Below, piece after piece: positions 21,527 to 31,150 of a stretch of 64,000 nucleotides of DNA (within the stretch, counting starts at the first letter, position 1; each line of letters opens with the position of its first letter). The notes under the pieces were generated by a model. That model searched no databases. It saw nothing but the letters and a program-made list of their open reading frames with translations, and was not told where the DNA came from. The position numbers and the translations under genes were made by a program. The stretch is from Escherichia sp. E4742 (GTDB lineage Bacteria; Pseudomonadota; Gammaproteobacteria; Enterobacterales; Enterobacteriaceae): positions 1,426,001 through 1,490,000 of the forward strand of contig NZ_CP040443.1 in the NCBI RefSeq assembly GCF_005843885.1. The letters run 5' to 3'.

Positions 21527-21781
21527 TCAAAAGCCGTTCAGTTTGCGATCACGCGCCCACTCCGCAGGGGTATACGCTTTGATCGACACAGCATGAATGC
21601 GGTTATCCGCAATATATTCCATCAGCGGACCGTAAACTGTCTGCTGTTTTTTAACCCGGCTCATGCCATCAAACATCTCACCCACGGCAATAACCTGAAA
21701 GTGGCTGCCATCGCCGGAAACGTGGACTTCCTGGAGGGAAAGAGCGTTCATCAGCACGCTCTGAATTTCATTATTTTCCAT
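21527..21781 (-). CDS. ibaG: BolA-family acid stress protein IbaG
   Basis: IbaG is a BolA paralogue that binds monothiol glutaredoxin Grx4 through a shared [2Fe-2S] centre and affects acid tolerance. The 84-residue BolA fold includes the conserved His in VHVSGDGSHFQV and the RVKKQQTVYGPL helix. MENNEIQ is the accepted start; an in-frame ATG five codons upstream (21796) is an alternative. It lies just upstream of murA. Confidence 0.95.
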   Translation of the reverse strand: MENNEIQSVLMNALSLQEVHVSGDGSHFQVIAVGEMFDGMSRVKKQQTVYGPLMEYIADNRIHAVSIKAYTPAEWARDRKLNGF

Positions 21782-21851
21782 GGGATCTTCATTCATCAGT
21801 TAATAAACCAGCGAAACATCTTAGAGCAAAGTTGCGCTGTCATAAATAAGC

Positions 21852-21882
21852 AAAAAGCCTTGCTGATTAATCAGACAAGGCT
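21852..21882 (-). terminator. Terminator of the mla operon
   Basis: On the minus strand, AGCCTTG and CAAGGCT arms are followed by TTTTGC, between mlaB and ibaG. It partly insulates mlaFEDCB from ibaG-murA. Confidence 0.8.
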
Positions 21883-21894
21883 CGACTTACTGGT

Positions 21895-21932
21895 AGGTTT
21901 GCCGGACTGGCGGGTAACGCCTTATCCAGCCT
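21895..21932. repeat. REP-like palindrome between mlaB and ibaG
   Basis: TTTGCCGGACTGGCGGGTAA then CGCCTTATCCAGC resembles a degenerate REP unit. It lies 9 bases past the mlaB stop. Confidence 0.6.
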
Positions 21933-21940
21933 GAAAAAAA

Positions 21941-22234
21941 TTAACGAGGCAGGACATCAGACGGCAAATTATACAATTTTGCCAGGGTATACACCTTGTC
22001 GTTTACCCCCTGAAGCGTCACGCTGTTGCCTTGCTTTTTCGCCAGATCGATCAGATGGAGCAGCAACGCCAGTCCCCCCGTATCAACGCGGGACACGCGA
22101 CTAAGATCGATGCAGGTAATCCCCCTCACCGCTTCGTCACGCATTTCCCACAGCGGCAGCAGAACGTCCTGATCCAGCTCTCCGGTTAATACCAGGGTGT
22201 CACCCGTCTGCATCCAGCTCAGTGACTCGCTCAT
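21941..22234 (-). CDS. mlaB: Phospholipid transport system protein MlaB
   Basis: MlaB is the cytoplasmic STAS-domain subunit that stabilises the MlaF ATPase in the MlaFEDB complex. The 97 residues include the STAS loop RVSRVDTGGLALLL (near 48-61). MSESLSW gives the known length. Its ATG shares one base with the mlaC TAA (TAATG), indicating coupled translation. Confidence 0.95.
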   Translation of the reverse strand: MSESLSWMQTGDTLVLTGELDQDVLLPLWEMRDEAVRGITCIDLSRVSRVDTGGLALLLHLIDLAKKQGNSVTLQGVNDKVYTLAKLYNLPSDVLPR

Positions 22235-22869
22235 TATTTTTTCTCTTCCAGGGTGATTTTCTGTTGAGAAATAGACTTCAGTTGTGCGGTCAGACCATCG
22301 ATGCCTTTCGTGCGCAGTAAAGTCCCCCACTCATTTTGTTTCGTGGTGATCATGCTGACGCCTTCGGCAATCATGTCATAAGCCTGCCACTTGCCAGTCT
22401 GAGAGTTTTTACGCCACTGGAAATCGAGACGTACCGGCGGACGGCCATTCGGGTCAATAATGGTGACGCGGATAGGCACAATGGTTTTATCACCCAACGG
22501 CTGTTCTGGCGCAATCTGATAGGTCTGACCGTGATACATCGCCAGCGCCTGACCGTAAGCCTGCTTCAGATACTCATGGAAAGCGGCAAAGTAGGCTTCA
22601 CGCTGGGCTGGGGTCGCGCTTTTGTAGTACTGACCCAGTACCAGCGCACCGGCGTATTTTATCTGTACGTACGGAAGCAGTTCCTGATCGACGATGGTAC
22701 GCAGGTAATCCGGATTAGCCCGAATTTGCGATTGTTCATTCTTCAGGCGATCGAACGTTTTCTGTGCCGCCTCGTCCATCAGCTTATACGGATTGGTCTG
22801 ATCTGCCGCGGTTGCCGCACTCAGCGGTGCAATCATTAGCAAAGCGACCATCATTAAACGTTTAAACAT
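22234..22869 (-). CDS. mlaC: Periplasmic phospholipid-binding protein MlaC
   Basis: MlaC carries phospholipids across the periplasm between the outer-membrane MlaA-porin complex and inner-membrane MlaFEDB. The 211-residue precursor has a 21-residue signal peptide (MFKRLMMVALLM... cleaved after ATA) and the MlaC/Tgt2 fold. It follows mlaD after 18 bases and overlaps mlaB by one base. Confidence 0.96.
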   Translation of the reverse strand: MFKRLMMVALLMIAPLSAATAADQTNPYKLMDEAAQKTFDRLKNEQSQIRANPDYLRTIVDQELLPYVQIKYAGALVLGQYYKSATPAQREAYFAAFHEYLKQAYGQALAMYHGQTYQIAPEQPLGDKTIVPIRVTIIDPNGRPPVRLDFQWRKNSQTGKWQAYDMIAEGVSMITTKQNEWGTLLRTKGIDGLTAQLKSISQQKITLEEKK

Positions 22870-22887
22870 GCGTCGGTTCTCCTGAAA

Positions 22888-23439
22888 TTATTTCGTTGTA
22901 CCCACAGGTTCAGTGGTTTCATTATTACCTGGCGCAGCAGCTGGCGCATCGCCACTATTCTTATTGTCATCGCCTTTACTACCGTAAAGGAACTGACCAA
23001 TGAGATCTTCCAGCACCATCGCAGACTTGGTGTCCTGAATTGTATCGCCATCCTTCAGGATAGCAGTCCCCAGTTCCGGGTCTTCAAAACCGACGTTTAA
23101 TGCCAGATATTGTTCCCCAAGCAAACCGGAAGTACGAATGCTCAACGAACTGGTATCAGGAATGTGGTTATAACGTTGTTCAATTTCCAGCGTCACGCGC
23201 GGTAGATAGGTTTTTGGGTCCAGCGTAATATCTGCAACCCGGCCTACGACAACACCACCAATACTGACCGGAGAGCGCGCTTTCAGGCCGCCGATATTAT
23301 CGAACGTCGCATAAAGCGTGTAGGTCGGTTCAGTTCGCATTGACGTCACGTTTGCCGCCTTCAGGCAAACAAACAGCGCCGCCAGCAGTGCTGCTAATAA
23401 AAAGATACCCACCCAAATTTCATTTTTTTTCGTTTGCAT
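22888..23439 (-). CDS. mlaD: MCE-domain phospholipid transport protein MlaD
   Basis: MlaD forms the hexameric MCE ring that gates lipid passage in the inner-membrane complex. The 183 residues comprise one N-terminal membrane anchor (7-25), an MCE domain (about 38-120; VSIGGVVVGRVADI), and a C-terminal helix followed by a low-complexity Asn/Ala/Pro/Thr tail. The start MQTKKNE matches the family; an upstream ATG would add five residues and overlap mlaE. Confidence 0.96.
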   Translation of the reverse strand: MQTKKNEIWVGIFLLAALLAALFVCLKAANVTSMRTEPTYTLYATFDNIGGLKARSPVSIGGVVVGRVADITLDPKTYLPRVTLEIEQRYNHIPDTSSLSIRTSGLLGEQYLALNVGFEDPELGTAILKDGDTIQDTKSAMVLEDLIGQFLYGSKGDDNKNSGDAPAAAPGNNETTEPVGTTK

Positions 23440-23443
23440 GAAC

Positions 23444-24226
23444 TCAATTCCCAAACATCAATGCGGTCAGCACAAAATCCAGCCCCAGAACGGCCAGAGA
23501 CGAGTGGACAACGGTACGAGTGGTTGCCCGGCTAATCCCGGCAGAGGTCGGGATGGCGTCATAACCGTTAAACAGCGAAATCCACGTCACCGTAATAGCG
23601 AACACCACGCTCTTAATCAGACAGTTGACCAGATCCATACGCCAGTCGACGGCGTTTTGCATTGCCGACCAGAAGAACCCACTATCAATGCCTTTCCAAC
23701 TGACGCCAACCAGCGATCCGCCCCAGATCCCCACGGCGACGAAAATTATCGTCAGCAGCGGTAGTGAAATCACCCCAGCCCAGAAACGTGGGGAAATGAC
23801 GCGGCGCAGTGGATCCACAGCCATCATCTCCATGCTGGAGAGCTGCTCTGTGGCACGCATCAAACCGATTTCCGCAGTTAACGCCGAACCGGCACGTCCG
23901 GCAAACAGCAGTGCTGCGACCACCGGCCCCAGTTCGCGCAGCAGCGACAAGGCCACCAGCATCCCCAGACTGGTTTCCGCACTATAAGTGGTCAGCACCA
24001 GATAACCTTGCAGACCCAGCACCATTCCGATGAACACGCCAGAAACCACAATAATCAGCATCGACAGGACGCCGACATTATAGAGCTGACGCACCAACAG
24101 CGGCGCATGTTTGCGAAATTCCGGTTTGCCGACCAGCGCATTGAATAACATTAACCCGGCCCGCCCGAACGTTCTCAGGGTTTTAATCCCTTTATGTCCG
24201 AGCGACGCCAGCGCATTTAACAGCAT
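23444..24226 (-). CDS. mlaE: Phospholipid ABC permease MlaE
   Basis: MlaE is the permease of the MlaFEDB retrograde phospholipid transporter. The 260-residue protein has an N-terminal amphipathic helix and five membrane segments, with the conserved cytoplasmic loop RATEQLSSMEMMAVDPL. The start MLLNALASLGHK is the family start; the frame stays open further upstream through mlaF but without relatives. It lies 7 bases after mlaF. Confidence 0.95.
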   Translation of the reverse strand: MLLNALASLGHKGIKTLRTFGRAGLMLFNALVGKPEFRKHAPLLVRQLYNVGVLSMLIIVVSGVFIGMVLGLQGYLVLTTYSAETSLGMLVALSLLRELGPVVAALLFAGRAGSALTAEIGLMRATEQLSSMEMMAVDPLRRVISPRFWAGVISLPLLTIIFVAVGIWGGSLVGVSWKGIDSGFFWSAMQNAVDWRMDLVNCLIKSVVFAITVTWISLFNGYDAIPTSAGISRATTRTVVHSSLAVLGLDFVLTALMFGN

Positions 24227-24233
24227 GAGTGGC

Positions 24234-25043
24234 TTAACTCCCTGGTAAAAGATCAGCGTGATAATCGCCGGCAGGATAGCGGAACGGAACTGGTCCGTCA
24301 GCAATCCCGTCCAGAAACTGACGTACGCGAGGATCAGGATTCGCCTGCAACGCCTGGGCGCTACCGTGAGCGACAATCTTTTTGTCTGCCAGGATCCAGG
24401 CGTGATCCGCAATACTTAAGACTTCCGGCACATCGTGAGAAACCACCACACAGGTTACGCCCAGCGCGCTGTTCAGCTCGGAAATCAGCTTCACCAGGAC
24501 GCCCATAGTGATGGGATCTTGCCCAACAAACGGCTCATCAAACATGATGAGATCCGGCTCCAGCGCAATTGCACGCGCCAGCGCCGCACGACGCGCCATC
24601 CCGCCTGAAAGCTCCGAGGGCATAAGTTTAGCCGCTCCGCGCAGCCCCACGGCTTCCAGCTTCATCATCACCGTGCTATGCAGCAACGCCGCGGGAAGGT
24701 GGGTATGCTCGCGCAGTGGATAGGCGACATTGTCAAAAACGTTCATATCGGTGAACAGCGCTCCGGACTGAAACAACATGCTCATCCGTTTACGCACGGT
24801 ATACAGGCGCGAACGAGACATCGCCGGAATATTCTCACCATCAAAAAGGATCTCGCCGTGATCTGGCGCGATTTGCCCACCAATCAGACGGAGTAGCGTC
24901 GTTTTACCGATGCCTGATGGCCCCATAATCGCCGTGATCTTCCCTCGCGGCACGGTCAGGGAAATATTATCGAAGATGCAGCGATTGCCACGCGTAAAAC
25001 TGACATCGCGCATATCGACTAAATTCGCCACAGACTGCTCCAT
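24234..25043 (-). CDS. mlaF: Phospholipid ABC transporter ATPase MlaF
   Basis: MlaF powers the MlaFEDB complex. The 269 residues contain Walker A GPSGIGKTT (about 40-48), the signature LSGGMARRAALARA, Walker B DLIMFDEPFVGQD and the switch His in VVSHDVPE. A C-terminal extension wraps the partner subunit, as in the family. It is first in mlaFEDCB; the 209-base interval to yrbG holds divergent promoters. Confidence 0.97.
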   Translation of the reverse strand: MEQSVANLVDMRDVSFTRGNRCIFDNISLTVPRGKITAIMGPSGIGKTTLLRLIGGQIAPDHGEILFDGENIPAMSRSRLYTVRKRMSMLFQSGALFTDMNVFDNVAYPLREHTHLPAALLHSTVMMKLEAVGLRGAAKLMPSELSGGMARRAALARAIALEPDLIMFDEPFVGQDPITMGVLVKLISELNSALGVTCVVVSHDVPEVLSIADHAWILADKKIVAHGSAQALQANPDPRVRQFLDGIADGPVPFRYPAGDYHADLLPGS

Positions 25044-25252
25044 AATTCACCCTTTGTCTTGCGTTGATTTTCTAAGCATGACGCTCAATTTAACCTTGAA
25101 CCCAACATATTTACAGAATATTACCCGCCGCGGTTAGCGAAAGCTGGCATTTGTTTTACTTTTTAGCCGCATAAAGTCAAAATTAAGAATTCATTACGGC
25201 TTTCTGAAAATCTTCAGCGGACCGGCGAGTATACCTGAAGAAAGGACGTTAG

Positions 25253-26230
25253 ATGCTTTTAGCTACGGCACTGTTAATTGTTGGTTTACTTTTGGTCGTT
25301 TACAGTGCCGACCGTCTGGTATTTGCCGCCTCTATTCTTTGCCGCACTTTTGGCATCCCACCGCTGATCATCGGCATGACGGTGGTCAGTATTGGTACGT
25401 CACTTCCAGAAATAATCGTTTCGCTTGCCGCGTCGCTGCATGAACAACGAGATTTAGCCGTCGGCACAGCACTCGGCTCAAACATTATCAATATCTTGCT
25501 GATCCTCGGTCTGGCTGCGCTGGTGCGCCCTTTTACCGTCCATTCCGATGTTCTGCGCCGTGAATTACCATTAATGTTATTAGTCAGTGTGGTGGCCGGT
25601 TCCGTACTCTATGACGGACAACTTGGTCGCAGCGATGGTATCTTTCTCCTCTTTCTGGCTGTGCTATGGCTGCTGTTCATTGTTAAACTTGCACGTCAGG
25701 CCGAACGTCAGGGGACTGACAGCCTGACCAGAGAACAGCTTGCAGAGCTACCGCGCGAAGGCGGTTTACCTGTCGCGTTTTTATGGCTCGGCATTGCATT
25801 GATTATCATGCCGGTAGCAACGCGGATGGTGATTGATAACGCCACCGTACTGGCGAATTACTTTGCCATCAGCGAGTTGACTATTGGTCTGACGGCAATC
25901 GCTATCGGCACTAGTCTGCCGGAACTGGCAACCGCGATAGCAGGTTTTCGCAAAGGTGAAAACGACATTGCTGTCGGTAATATCATTGGCGCAAACATTT
26001 TTAATATTGTCATCGTGCTGGGTTTACCCGCGCTGATAACGCCCGGGGAGGTTAACCCACTGGCGTACAGCCGTGACTGCAGCGTGATGCTGTTGGTCAG
26101 TATTATTTTTGCGTTGCTATGCTGGCGACGCTCCCGGCAATCTGGCCGTGGCATTGGGGTATTATTAACAGGCGGATTTGTCGTATGGCTGGCGATGTTG
26201 TACTGGTTATCGCCAATACTCGTTGAATAA
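25253..26230 (+). CDS. yrbG: Putative Ca2+/Na+ antiporter YrbG (CaCA family)
   Basis: A 325-residue membrane protein with about ten helices in two inverted repeats. Each repeat carries the cation-binding signature: SIGTSLPEIIVSLAAS (near 44) with GSNIINILLILG, and AIGTSLPELATAIAG (near 217) with GANIFNIVIVLG. In vivo substrate is not established. GAAAGGACG lies just before the ATG. It starts the yrbG-kdsD-kdsC-lpt-rpoN gene series. Confidence 0.94.
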   Translation: MLLATALLIVGLLLVVYSADRLVFAASILCRTFGIPPLIIGMTVVSIGTSLPEIIVSLAASLHEQRDLAVGTALGSNIINILLILGLAALVRPFTVHSDVLRRELPLMLLVSVVAGSVLYDGQLGRSDGIFLLFLAVLWLLFIVKLARQAERQGTDSLTREQLAELPREGGLPVAFLWLGIALIIMPVATRMVIDNATVLANYFAISELTIGLTAIAIGTSLPELATAIAGFRKGENDIAVGNIIGANIFNIVIVLGLPALITPGEVNPLAYSRDCSVMLLVSIIFALLCWRRSRQSGRGIGVLLTGGFVVWLAMLYWLSPILVE

Positions 26231-26243
26231 CTGGAAACGCATT

Positions 26244-27230
26244 ATGTCGCACGTAGAGTTGCAACCGGGTTTTGACTTTCAGCAAGCAGGTAAAGAAGTC
26301 CTGGCGATTGAACGTGAATGCCTGGCAGAGCTTGATCAATACATCAATCAGAATTTCACGCTCGCCTGTGAAAAGATGTTCTGGTGTAAAGGTAAAGTCG
26401 TGGTCATGGGAATGGGTAAATCGGGACACATTGGGCGCAAAATGGCAGCAACCTTTGCCAGCACCGGTACTCCGTCATTTTTCGTCCATCCCGGTGAGGC
26501 CGCACATGGCGATTTAGGCATGGTCACCCCGCAGGACGTGGTCATCGCGATTTCTAACTCAGGTGAATCCAGCGAAATCACGGCCTTAATCCCGGTACTC
26601 AAACGCCTGCATGTACCGTTAATTTGCATCACCGGTCGTCCGGAGAGCAGCATGGCACGCGCAGCAGACGTGCATCTGTGTGTTAAAGTAGCAAAAGAAG
26701 CTTGTCCGTTAGGGCTGGCGCCAACCAGCAGTACTACCGCGACGCTGGTCATGGGAGATGCGCTCGCCGTCGCCTTGTTGAAAGCGCGCGGCTTTACCGC
26801 CGAAGATTTTGCACTTTCGCATCCAGGCGGCGCACTTGGTCGTAAACTTCTGCTTCGCGTCAGCGATATTATGCATACGGGCGACGAGATCCCGCATGTC
26901 AAGAAAACGGCCAGCCTGCGCGATGCACTGCTGGAAGTCACCCGCAAAAATCTTGGTATGACCGTCATTTGCGATGACAATATGATGATTGAAGGCATCT
27001 TTACCGACGGTGATTTACGCCGTGTCTTCGATATGGGCGTGGATGTCCGTCAGTTAGGTATTGCCGATGTGATGACGCCGGGGGGAATTCGTGTACGTCC
27101 TGGCATTCTGGCCGTTGAGGCGCTGAACTTAATGCAGTCCCGCCATATCACTTCCGTAATGGTTGCCGATGGCGACCATTTACTCGGTGTGTTACATATG
27201 CACGATTTATTGCGTGCTGGCGTAGTGTAA
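26244..27230 (+). CDS. kdsD: D-arabinose 5-phosphate isomerase
   Basis: KdsD interconverts ribulose-5-phosphate and arabinose-5-phosphate, the first step of Kdo synthesis for LPS. The 328 residues have a SIS domain (about 40-175; GMGKSGHIGRKMAATFASTG) and two CBS domains (about 205-265 and 275-328). The start MSHVELQP is chosen by homology; the frame is open upstream inside yrbG. It follows yrbG after 13 bases. Confidence 0.97.
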   Translation: MSHVELQPGFDFQQAGKEVLAIERECLAELDQYINQNFTLACEKMFWCKGKVVVMGMGKSGHIGRKMAATFASTGTPSFFVHPGEAAHGDLGMVTPQDVVIAISNSGESSEITALIPVLKRLHVPLICITGRPESSMARAADVHLCVKVAKEACPLGLAPTSSTTATLVMGDALAVALLKARGFTAEDFALSHPGGALGRKLLLRVSDIMHTGDEIPHVKKTASLRDALLEVTRKNLGMTVICDDNMMIEGIFTDGDLRRVFDMGVDVRQLGIADVMTPGGIRVRPGILAVEALNLMQSRHITSVMVADGDHLLGVLHMHDLLRAGVV

Positions 27231-27250
27231 AGATTCAAGGATAAACAACA

Positions 27251-27817
27251 ATGAGTAAAGCAGGTGCGTCGCTTGCGACCTGTTACGGCCCTGTTAGCGC
27301 CGATGTGATGGCAAAAGCAGAGAACATTCGTCTGCTGATCCTCGACGTTGATGGCGTATTGTCAGATGGTCTGATTTATATGGGTAACAATGGCGAAGAG
27401 CTGAAAGCGTTCAATGTTCGTGACGGTTACGGTATCCGCTGTGCGCTCACCTCTGATATTGAAGTCGCCATCATTACTGGACGAAAGGCTAAACTGGTAG
27501 AAGATCGGTGTGCAACGTTAGGGATCACCCATCTGTATCAGGGGCAATCAAACAAGCTTATCGCCTTTGGCGATCTGCTGGAAAAACTGGCGATTGCGCC
27601 AGAAAACGTGGCTTACGTTGGTGATGATCTTATCGACTGGCCAGTGATGGAAAAAGTGGGCTTAAGCGTGGCCGTAGCCGATGCGCATCCGCTATTGATT
27701 CCGCGCGCTGATTACGTGACGCGCATTGCTGGCGGTCGTGGCGCGGTTCGTGAAGTTTGCGACTTATTACTTCTGGCGCAGGGCAAACTGGATGAAGCCA
27801 AAGGGCAATCGATATGA
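27251..27817 (+). CDS. kdsC: Kdo-8-phosphate phosphatase
   Basis: KdsC hydrolyses Kdo-8-phosphate to Kdo. The 188-residue capless HAD phosphatase has DVDGVLSDG (motif I, nucleophile Asp near 32), TGRK (motif II) and GDDLIDWPVM (motif IV). The stop overlaps the lptC start by 4 bases (ATGA). Confidence 0.97.
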   Translation: MSKAGASLATCYGPVSADVMAKAENIRLLILDVDGVLSDGLIYMGNNGEELKAFNVRDGYGIRCALTSDIEVAIITGRKAKLVEDRCATLGITHLYQGQSNKLIAFGDLLEKLAIAPENVAYVGDDLIDWPVMEKVGLSVAVADAHPLLIPRADYVTRIAGGRGAVREVCDLLLLAQGKLDEAKGQSI

Positions 27818-28389
27818 GTAAAGCCAGACGTTGGGTTATCATTGTGCTATCACTGGCGGTTCTGGTGATGATCGGCGTTAACATGACCGAGAAAGACGAT
27901 ACCGCCCAGGTGGTCGTCAACAACAATGATCCCACCTATAAAAGCGAGCATACGGACACGCTCGTCTATAACCCAGAAGGAGCCCTAAGCTATCGATTGA
28001 TTGCTCAACACGTTGAATATTATTCCGATCAGGCCGTTTCGTGGTTTACGCAACCCGTACTTACCACGTTTGATAAGGATAAAATCCCGACATGGTCGGT
28101 TAAAGCAGATAAAGCCAAGCTAACCAATGACCGGATGCTCTATTTATATGGACACGTTGAAGTCAACGCACTCGTGCCAGACTCTCAACTTCGCAGAATC
28201 ACGACGGATAACGCGCAGATCAATCTGGTGACGCAGGATGTTACCTCTGAAGACCTCGTCACGTTATACGGAACAACATTTAACTCCAGCGGTCTGAAAA
28301 TGCGCGGCAACTTACGCAGCAAGAATGCCGAGCTGATTGAAAAGGTTAGAACATCCTATGAAATTCAAAACAAACAAACTCAGCCTTAA
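27814..28389 (+). CDS. lptC: LPS export protein LptC
   Basis: LptC is the inner-membrane bitopic protein that receives LPS from LptB2FG and passes it to LptA. The 191 residues include one N-terminal membrane helix (8-25) and a periplasmic beta-jellyroll. It overlaps kdsC by 4 bases and lptA by 32 bases. In K-12 a sigma-E promoter in this region helps drive lptAB. Confidence 0.96.
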   Translation: MSKARRWVIIVLSLAVLVMIGVNMTEKDDTAQVVVNNNDPTYKSEHTDTLVYNPEGALSYRLIAQHVEYYSDQAVSWFTQPVLTTFDKDKIPTWSVKADKAKLTNDRMLYLYGHVEVNALVPDSQLRRITTDNAQINLVTQDVTSEDLVTLYGTTFNSSGLKMRGNLRSKNAELIEKVRTSYEIQNKQTQP

Positions 28390-28915
28390 TCTTGTGCTTG
28401 CCAGCTCACTTCTGGCCGCCAGCATTCCGGCATTTGCCGTTACCGGAGATACTGACCAACCGATCCACATTGAGTCGGACCAGCAATCTCTTGATATGCA
28501 AGGCAACGTGGTTACCTTTACCGGTAATGTCGTCGTGACTCAAGGCACCATTAAAATTAATGCAGATAAAGTGGTCGTCACCCGTCCGGGTGGCGAGCAG
28601 GGCAAAGAAGTGATCGATGGCTACGGTAAGCCAGCGACGTTCTATCAGATGCAGGACAACGGTAAACCTGTCGAAGGTCACGCTTCCCAGATGCATTACG
28701 AACTGGCGAAAGATTTTGTCATCCTGACCGGTAATGCTTATCTGCAGCAGGTCGATAGCAACATTAAGGGCGATAAGATCACTTACCTGGTGAAAGAGCA
28801 GAAAATGCAGGCTTTCAGTGACAAAGGTAAGCGTGTGACCACCGTTCTGGTGCCGTCACAGTTGCAGGACAAAAACAACAAAGGCCAGACCCCGGCGCAG
28901 AAGAAGGGTAATTAA
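28358..28915 (+). CDS. lptA: LPS-binding periplasmic bridge protein LptA
   Basis: LptA polymerises into the periplasmic bridge that carries LPS to LptDE. The 185-residue precursor has a 27-residue signal peptide (cleaved after IPAFA) and an OstA/LptA beta-jellyroll (about 35-160). The ATG lies inside the lptC coding region. A further in-frame start at 28337 would extend the N-terminus by seven residues and spoil the signal peptide. Confidence 0.96.
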   Translation: MKFKTNKLSLNLVLASSLLAASIPAFAVTGDTDQPIHIESDQQSLDMQGNVVTFTGNVVVTQGTIKINADKVVVTRPGGEQGKEVIDGYGKPATFYQMQDNGKPVEGHASQMHYELAKDFVILTGNAYLQQVDSNIKGDKITYLVKEQKMQAFSDKGKRVTTVLVPSQLQDKNNKGQTPAQKKGN

Positions 28916-28921
28916 TTCGTT

Positions 28922-29647
28922 ATGGCAACTTTAACTGCAAAGAACCTTGCAAAAGCCTATAAAGGCCGCCGCGTGGTGGAAGACGTCAGCCTGACCGTCA
29001 ACTCCGGGGAGATTGTCGGTCTGCTGGGGCCAAACGGTGCCGGTAAGACGACCACTTTCTACATGGTCGTTGGCATTGTGCCGCGCGATGCGGGCAACAT
29101 TATTATTGATGACGACGATATCAGCCTTCTGCCGTTGCATGCGCGTGCGCGTCGCGGTATCGGCTATTTGCCGCAGGAAGCCTCTATTTTCCGTCGCCTC
29201 AGCGTTTACGATAACCTGATGGCGGTACTGCAAATTCGTGACGACTTATCCGCTGAACAGCGTGAAGATCGCGCGAACGAGCTGATGGAAGAGTTCCACA
29301 TTGAGCATTTACGCGACAGCATGGGGCAATCGCTCTCCGGTGGTGAACGCCGTCGTGTAGAAATTGCGCGCGCACTGGCTGCGAATCCGAAATTTATCCT
29401 CCTCGATGAACCATTTGCCGGGGTTGACCCGATCTCGGTTATCGACATCAAACGTATCATTGAACACCTGCGCGACAGCGGCCTGGGCGTGCTTATCACA
29501 GACCATAACGTGCGTGAAACGCTGGCTGTTTGTGAACGCGCTTATATCGTCAGTCAGGGGCATTTAATCGCTCATGGCACGCCGACAGAAATCTTACAAG
29601 ATGAACATGTTAAGCGTGTATACCTTGGGGAAGACTTCAGACTCTGA
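28922..29647 (+). CDS. lptB: LPS transport ATPase LptB
   Basis: LptB powers LPS extraction by LptB2FG. The 241 residues contain Walker A GPNGAGKTT (about 37-45), the Q-loop LPQEASIFRRLS, signature LSGGERRR, Walker B FILLDEPFAGVD and the switch His in LITDHNVRET. It follows lptA after 6 bases and precedes rpoN by 47 bases. Confidence 0.98.
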   Translation: MATLTAKNLAKAYKGRRVVEDVSLTVNSGEIVGLLGPNGAGKTTTFYMVVGIVPRDAGNIIIDDDDISLLPLHARARRGIGYLPQEASIFRRLSVYDNLMAVLQIRDDLSAEQREDRANELMEEFHIEHLRDSMGQSLSGGERRRVEIARALAANPKFILLDEPFAGVDPISVIDIKRIIEHLRDSGLGVLITDHNVRETLAVCERAYIVSQGHLIAHGTPTEILQDEHVKRVYLGEDFRL

Positions 29648-29694
29648 TAGGGTAGAAGTTTGCGACGTTTTAGCAGGAGAGTACGATTCTGAAC

Positions 29695-31128
29695 ATGAAG
29701 CAAGGTTTGCAACTCAGGCTTAGCCAACAACTGGCAATGACGCCTCAGCTACAACAGGCGATTCGTCTGTTGCAGTTGTCCACGCTGGAACTTCAGCAGG
29801 AGCTACAGCAGGCGCTGGAAAGTAATCCATTGCTTGAGCAAATCGACACTCATGATGAAATCGACACTCACGAAACGCCAGACAGCGAAACGCTGGATAC
29901 CGCTGACGCGCTCGAACAAAAAGAGATGCCGGAAGAGCTGCCGCTCGATGCCAGTTGGGATACCATCTACACCGCCGGTACGCCATCAGGCACCAGCGGT
30001 GACTACATCGACGACGAGCTGCCGGTCTATCAGGGCGAAACGACGCAGACCTTGCAGGATTATCTGATGTGGCAGGTCGAGCTGACACCGTTTTCCGACA
30101 CTGACCGCGCTATCGCCACCTCCATCGTCGATGCCGTTGATGACACCGGTTATCTGACCGTCCCGCTGGAAGATATTCTCGAAAGTATGGGCGATGAAGA
30201 GATCGACATCGATGAAGTTGAAGCAGTCCTGAAACGCATCCAGCGTTTTGATCCGGTCGGTGTGGCGGCGAAAGATCTGCGTGACTGTCTGCTGATCCAA
30301 CTTTCCCAATTCGATAAAACCACGCCGTGGCTGGAAGAAGCCCGACTGATCATTAGCGATCATCTCGATCTGCTGGCCAATCACGACTTTCGCTCATTAA
30401 TGCGCGTCACGCGTCTGAAAGAAGATGTGCTGAAAGAAGCCGTCAATCTGATCCAGTCACTCGATCCACGTCCTGGCCAGTCGATCCAGACCGGTGAACC
30501 GGAATATGTCATCCCTGATGTGCTGGTGCGTAAGCATAACGGCCAGTGGACGGTTGAACTGAACAGCGACAGTATTCCACGTCTGCAAATCAACCAGCAT
30601 TACGCCTCAATGTGCAATAACGCACGTAACGATGGCGACAGTCAGTTTATCCGCAGCAATCTGCAGGATGCTAAATGGTTGATTAAGAGCCTGGAAAGCC
30701 GTAACGATACGCTGCTGCGCGTCAGTCGCTGTATTGTTGAACAGCAGCAAGCCTTCTTTGAGCAAGGCGAAGAATATATGAAACCGATGGTGCTGGCTGA
30801 TATCGCCCAGGCCGTCGAGATGCATGAATCGACGATATCTCGCGTGACCACGCAAAAGTACCTGCATAGTCCACGAGGCATTTTTGAACTGAAGTATTTC
30901 TTTTCCAGTCACGTCAATACCGAAGGGGGTGGCGAAGCCTCTTCCACGGCGATTCGTGCACTGGTGAAGAAATTAATCGCGGCGGAAAACCCAGCGAAAC
31001 CGTTGAGCGACAGCAAGTTAACCTCTTTGTTGTCAGAACAAGGTATCATGGTGGCACGCCGCACTGTTGCGAAGTACCGAGAGTCTTTATCCATTCCGCC
31101 GTCAAACCAGCGTAAACAGCTCGTTTGA
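29695..31128 (+). CDS. rpoN: RNA polymerase sigma-54 factor
   Basis: Sigma-54 directs transcription of nitrogen and stress genes with AAA activators. The 477 residues contain a Gln/Leu-rich region I (1-50; QLAMTPQLQQAIRLLQL), an acidic region II (about 50-110), the core-binding domain (about 120-315), a helix-turn-helix (about 366-386) and the RpoN box VARRTVAKYRESL near 450-462. It is followed by hpf, ptsN, rapZ and npr, a conserved order. Confidence 0.98.
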   Translation: MKQGLQLRLSQQLAMTPQLQQAIRLLQLSTLELQQELQQALESNPLLEQIDTHDEIDTHETPDSETLDTADALEQKEMPEELPLDASWDTIYTAGTPSGTSGDYIDDELPVYQGETTQTLQDYLMWQVELTPFSDTDRAIATSIVDAVDDTGYLTVPLEDILESMGDEEIDIDEVEAVLKRIQRFDPVGVAAKDLRDCLLIQLSQFDKTTPWLEEARLIISDHLDLLANHDFRSLMRVTRLKEDVLKEAVNLIQSLDPRPGQSIQTGEPEYVIPDVLVRKHNGQWTVELNSDSIPRLQINQHYASMCNNARNDGDSQFIRSNLQDAKWLIKSLESRNDTLLRVSRCIVEQQQAFFEQGEEYMKPMVLADIAQAVEMHESTISRVTTQKYLHSPRGIFELKYFFSSHVNTEGGGEASSTAIRALVKKLIAAENPAKPLSDSKLTSLLSEQGIMVARRTVAKYRESLSIPPSNQRKQLV

Positions 31129-31150
31129 CCCAACCGATAAGGAAGACACT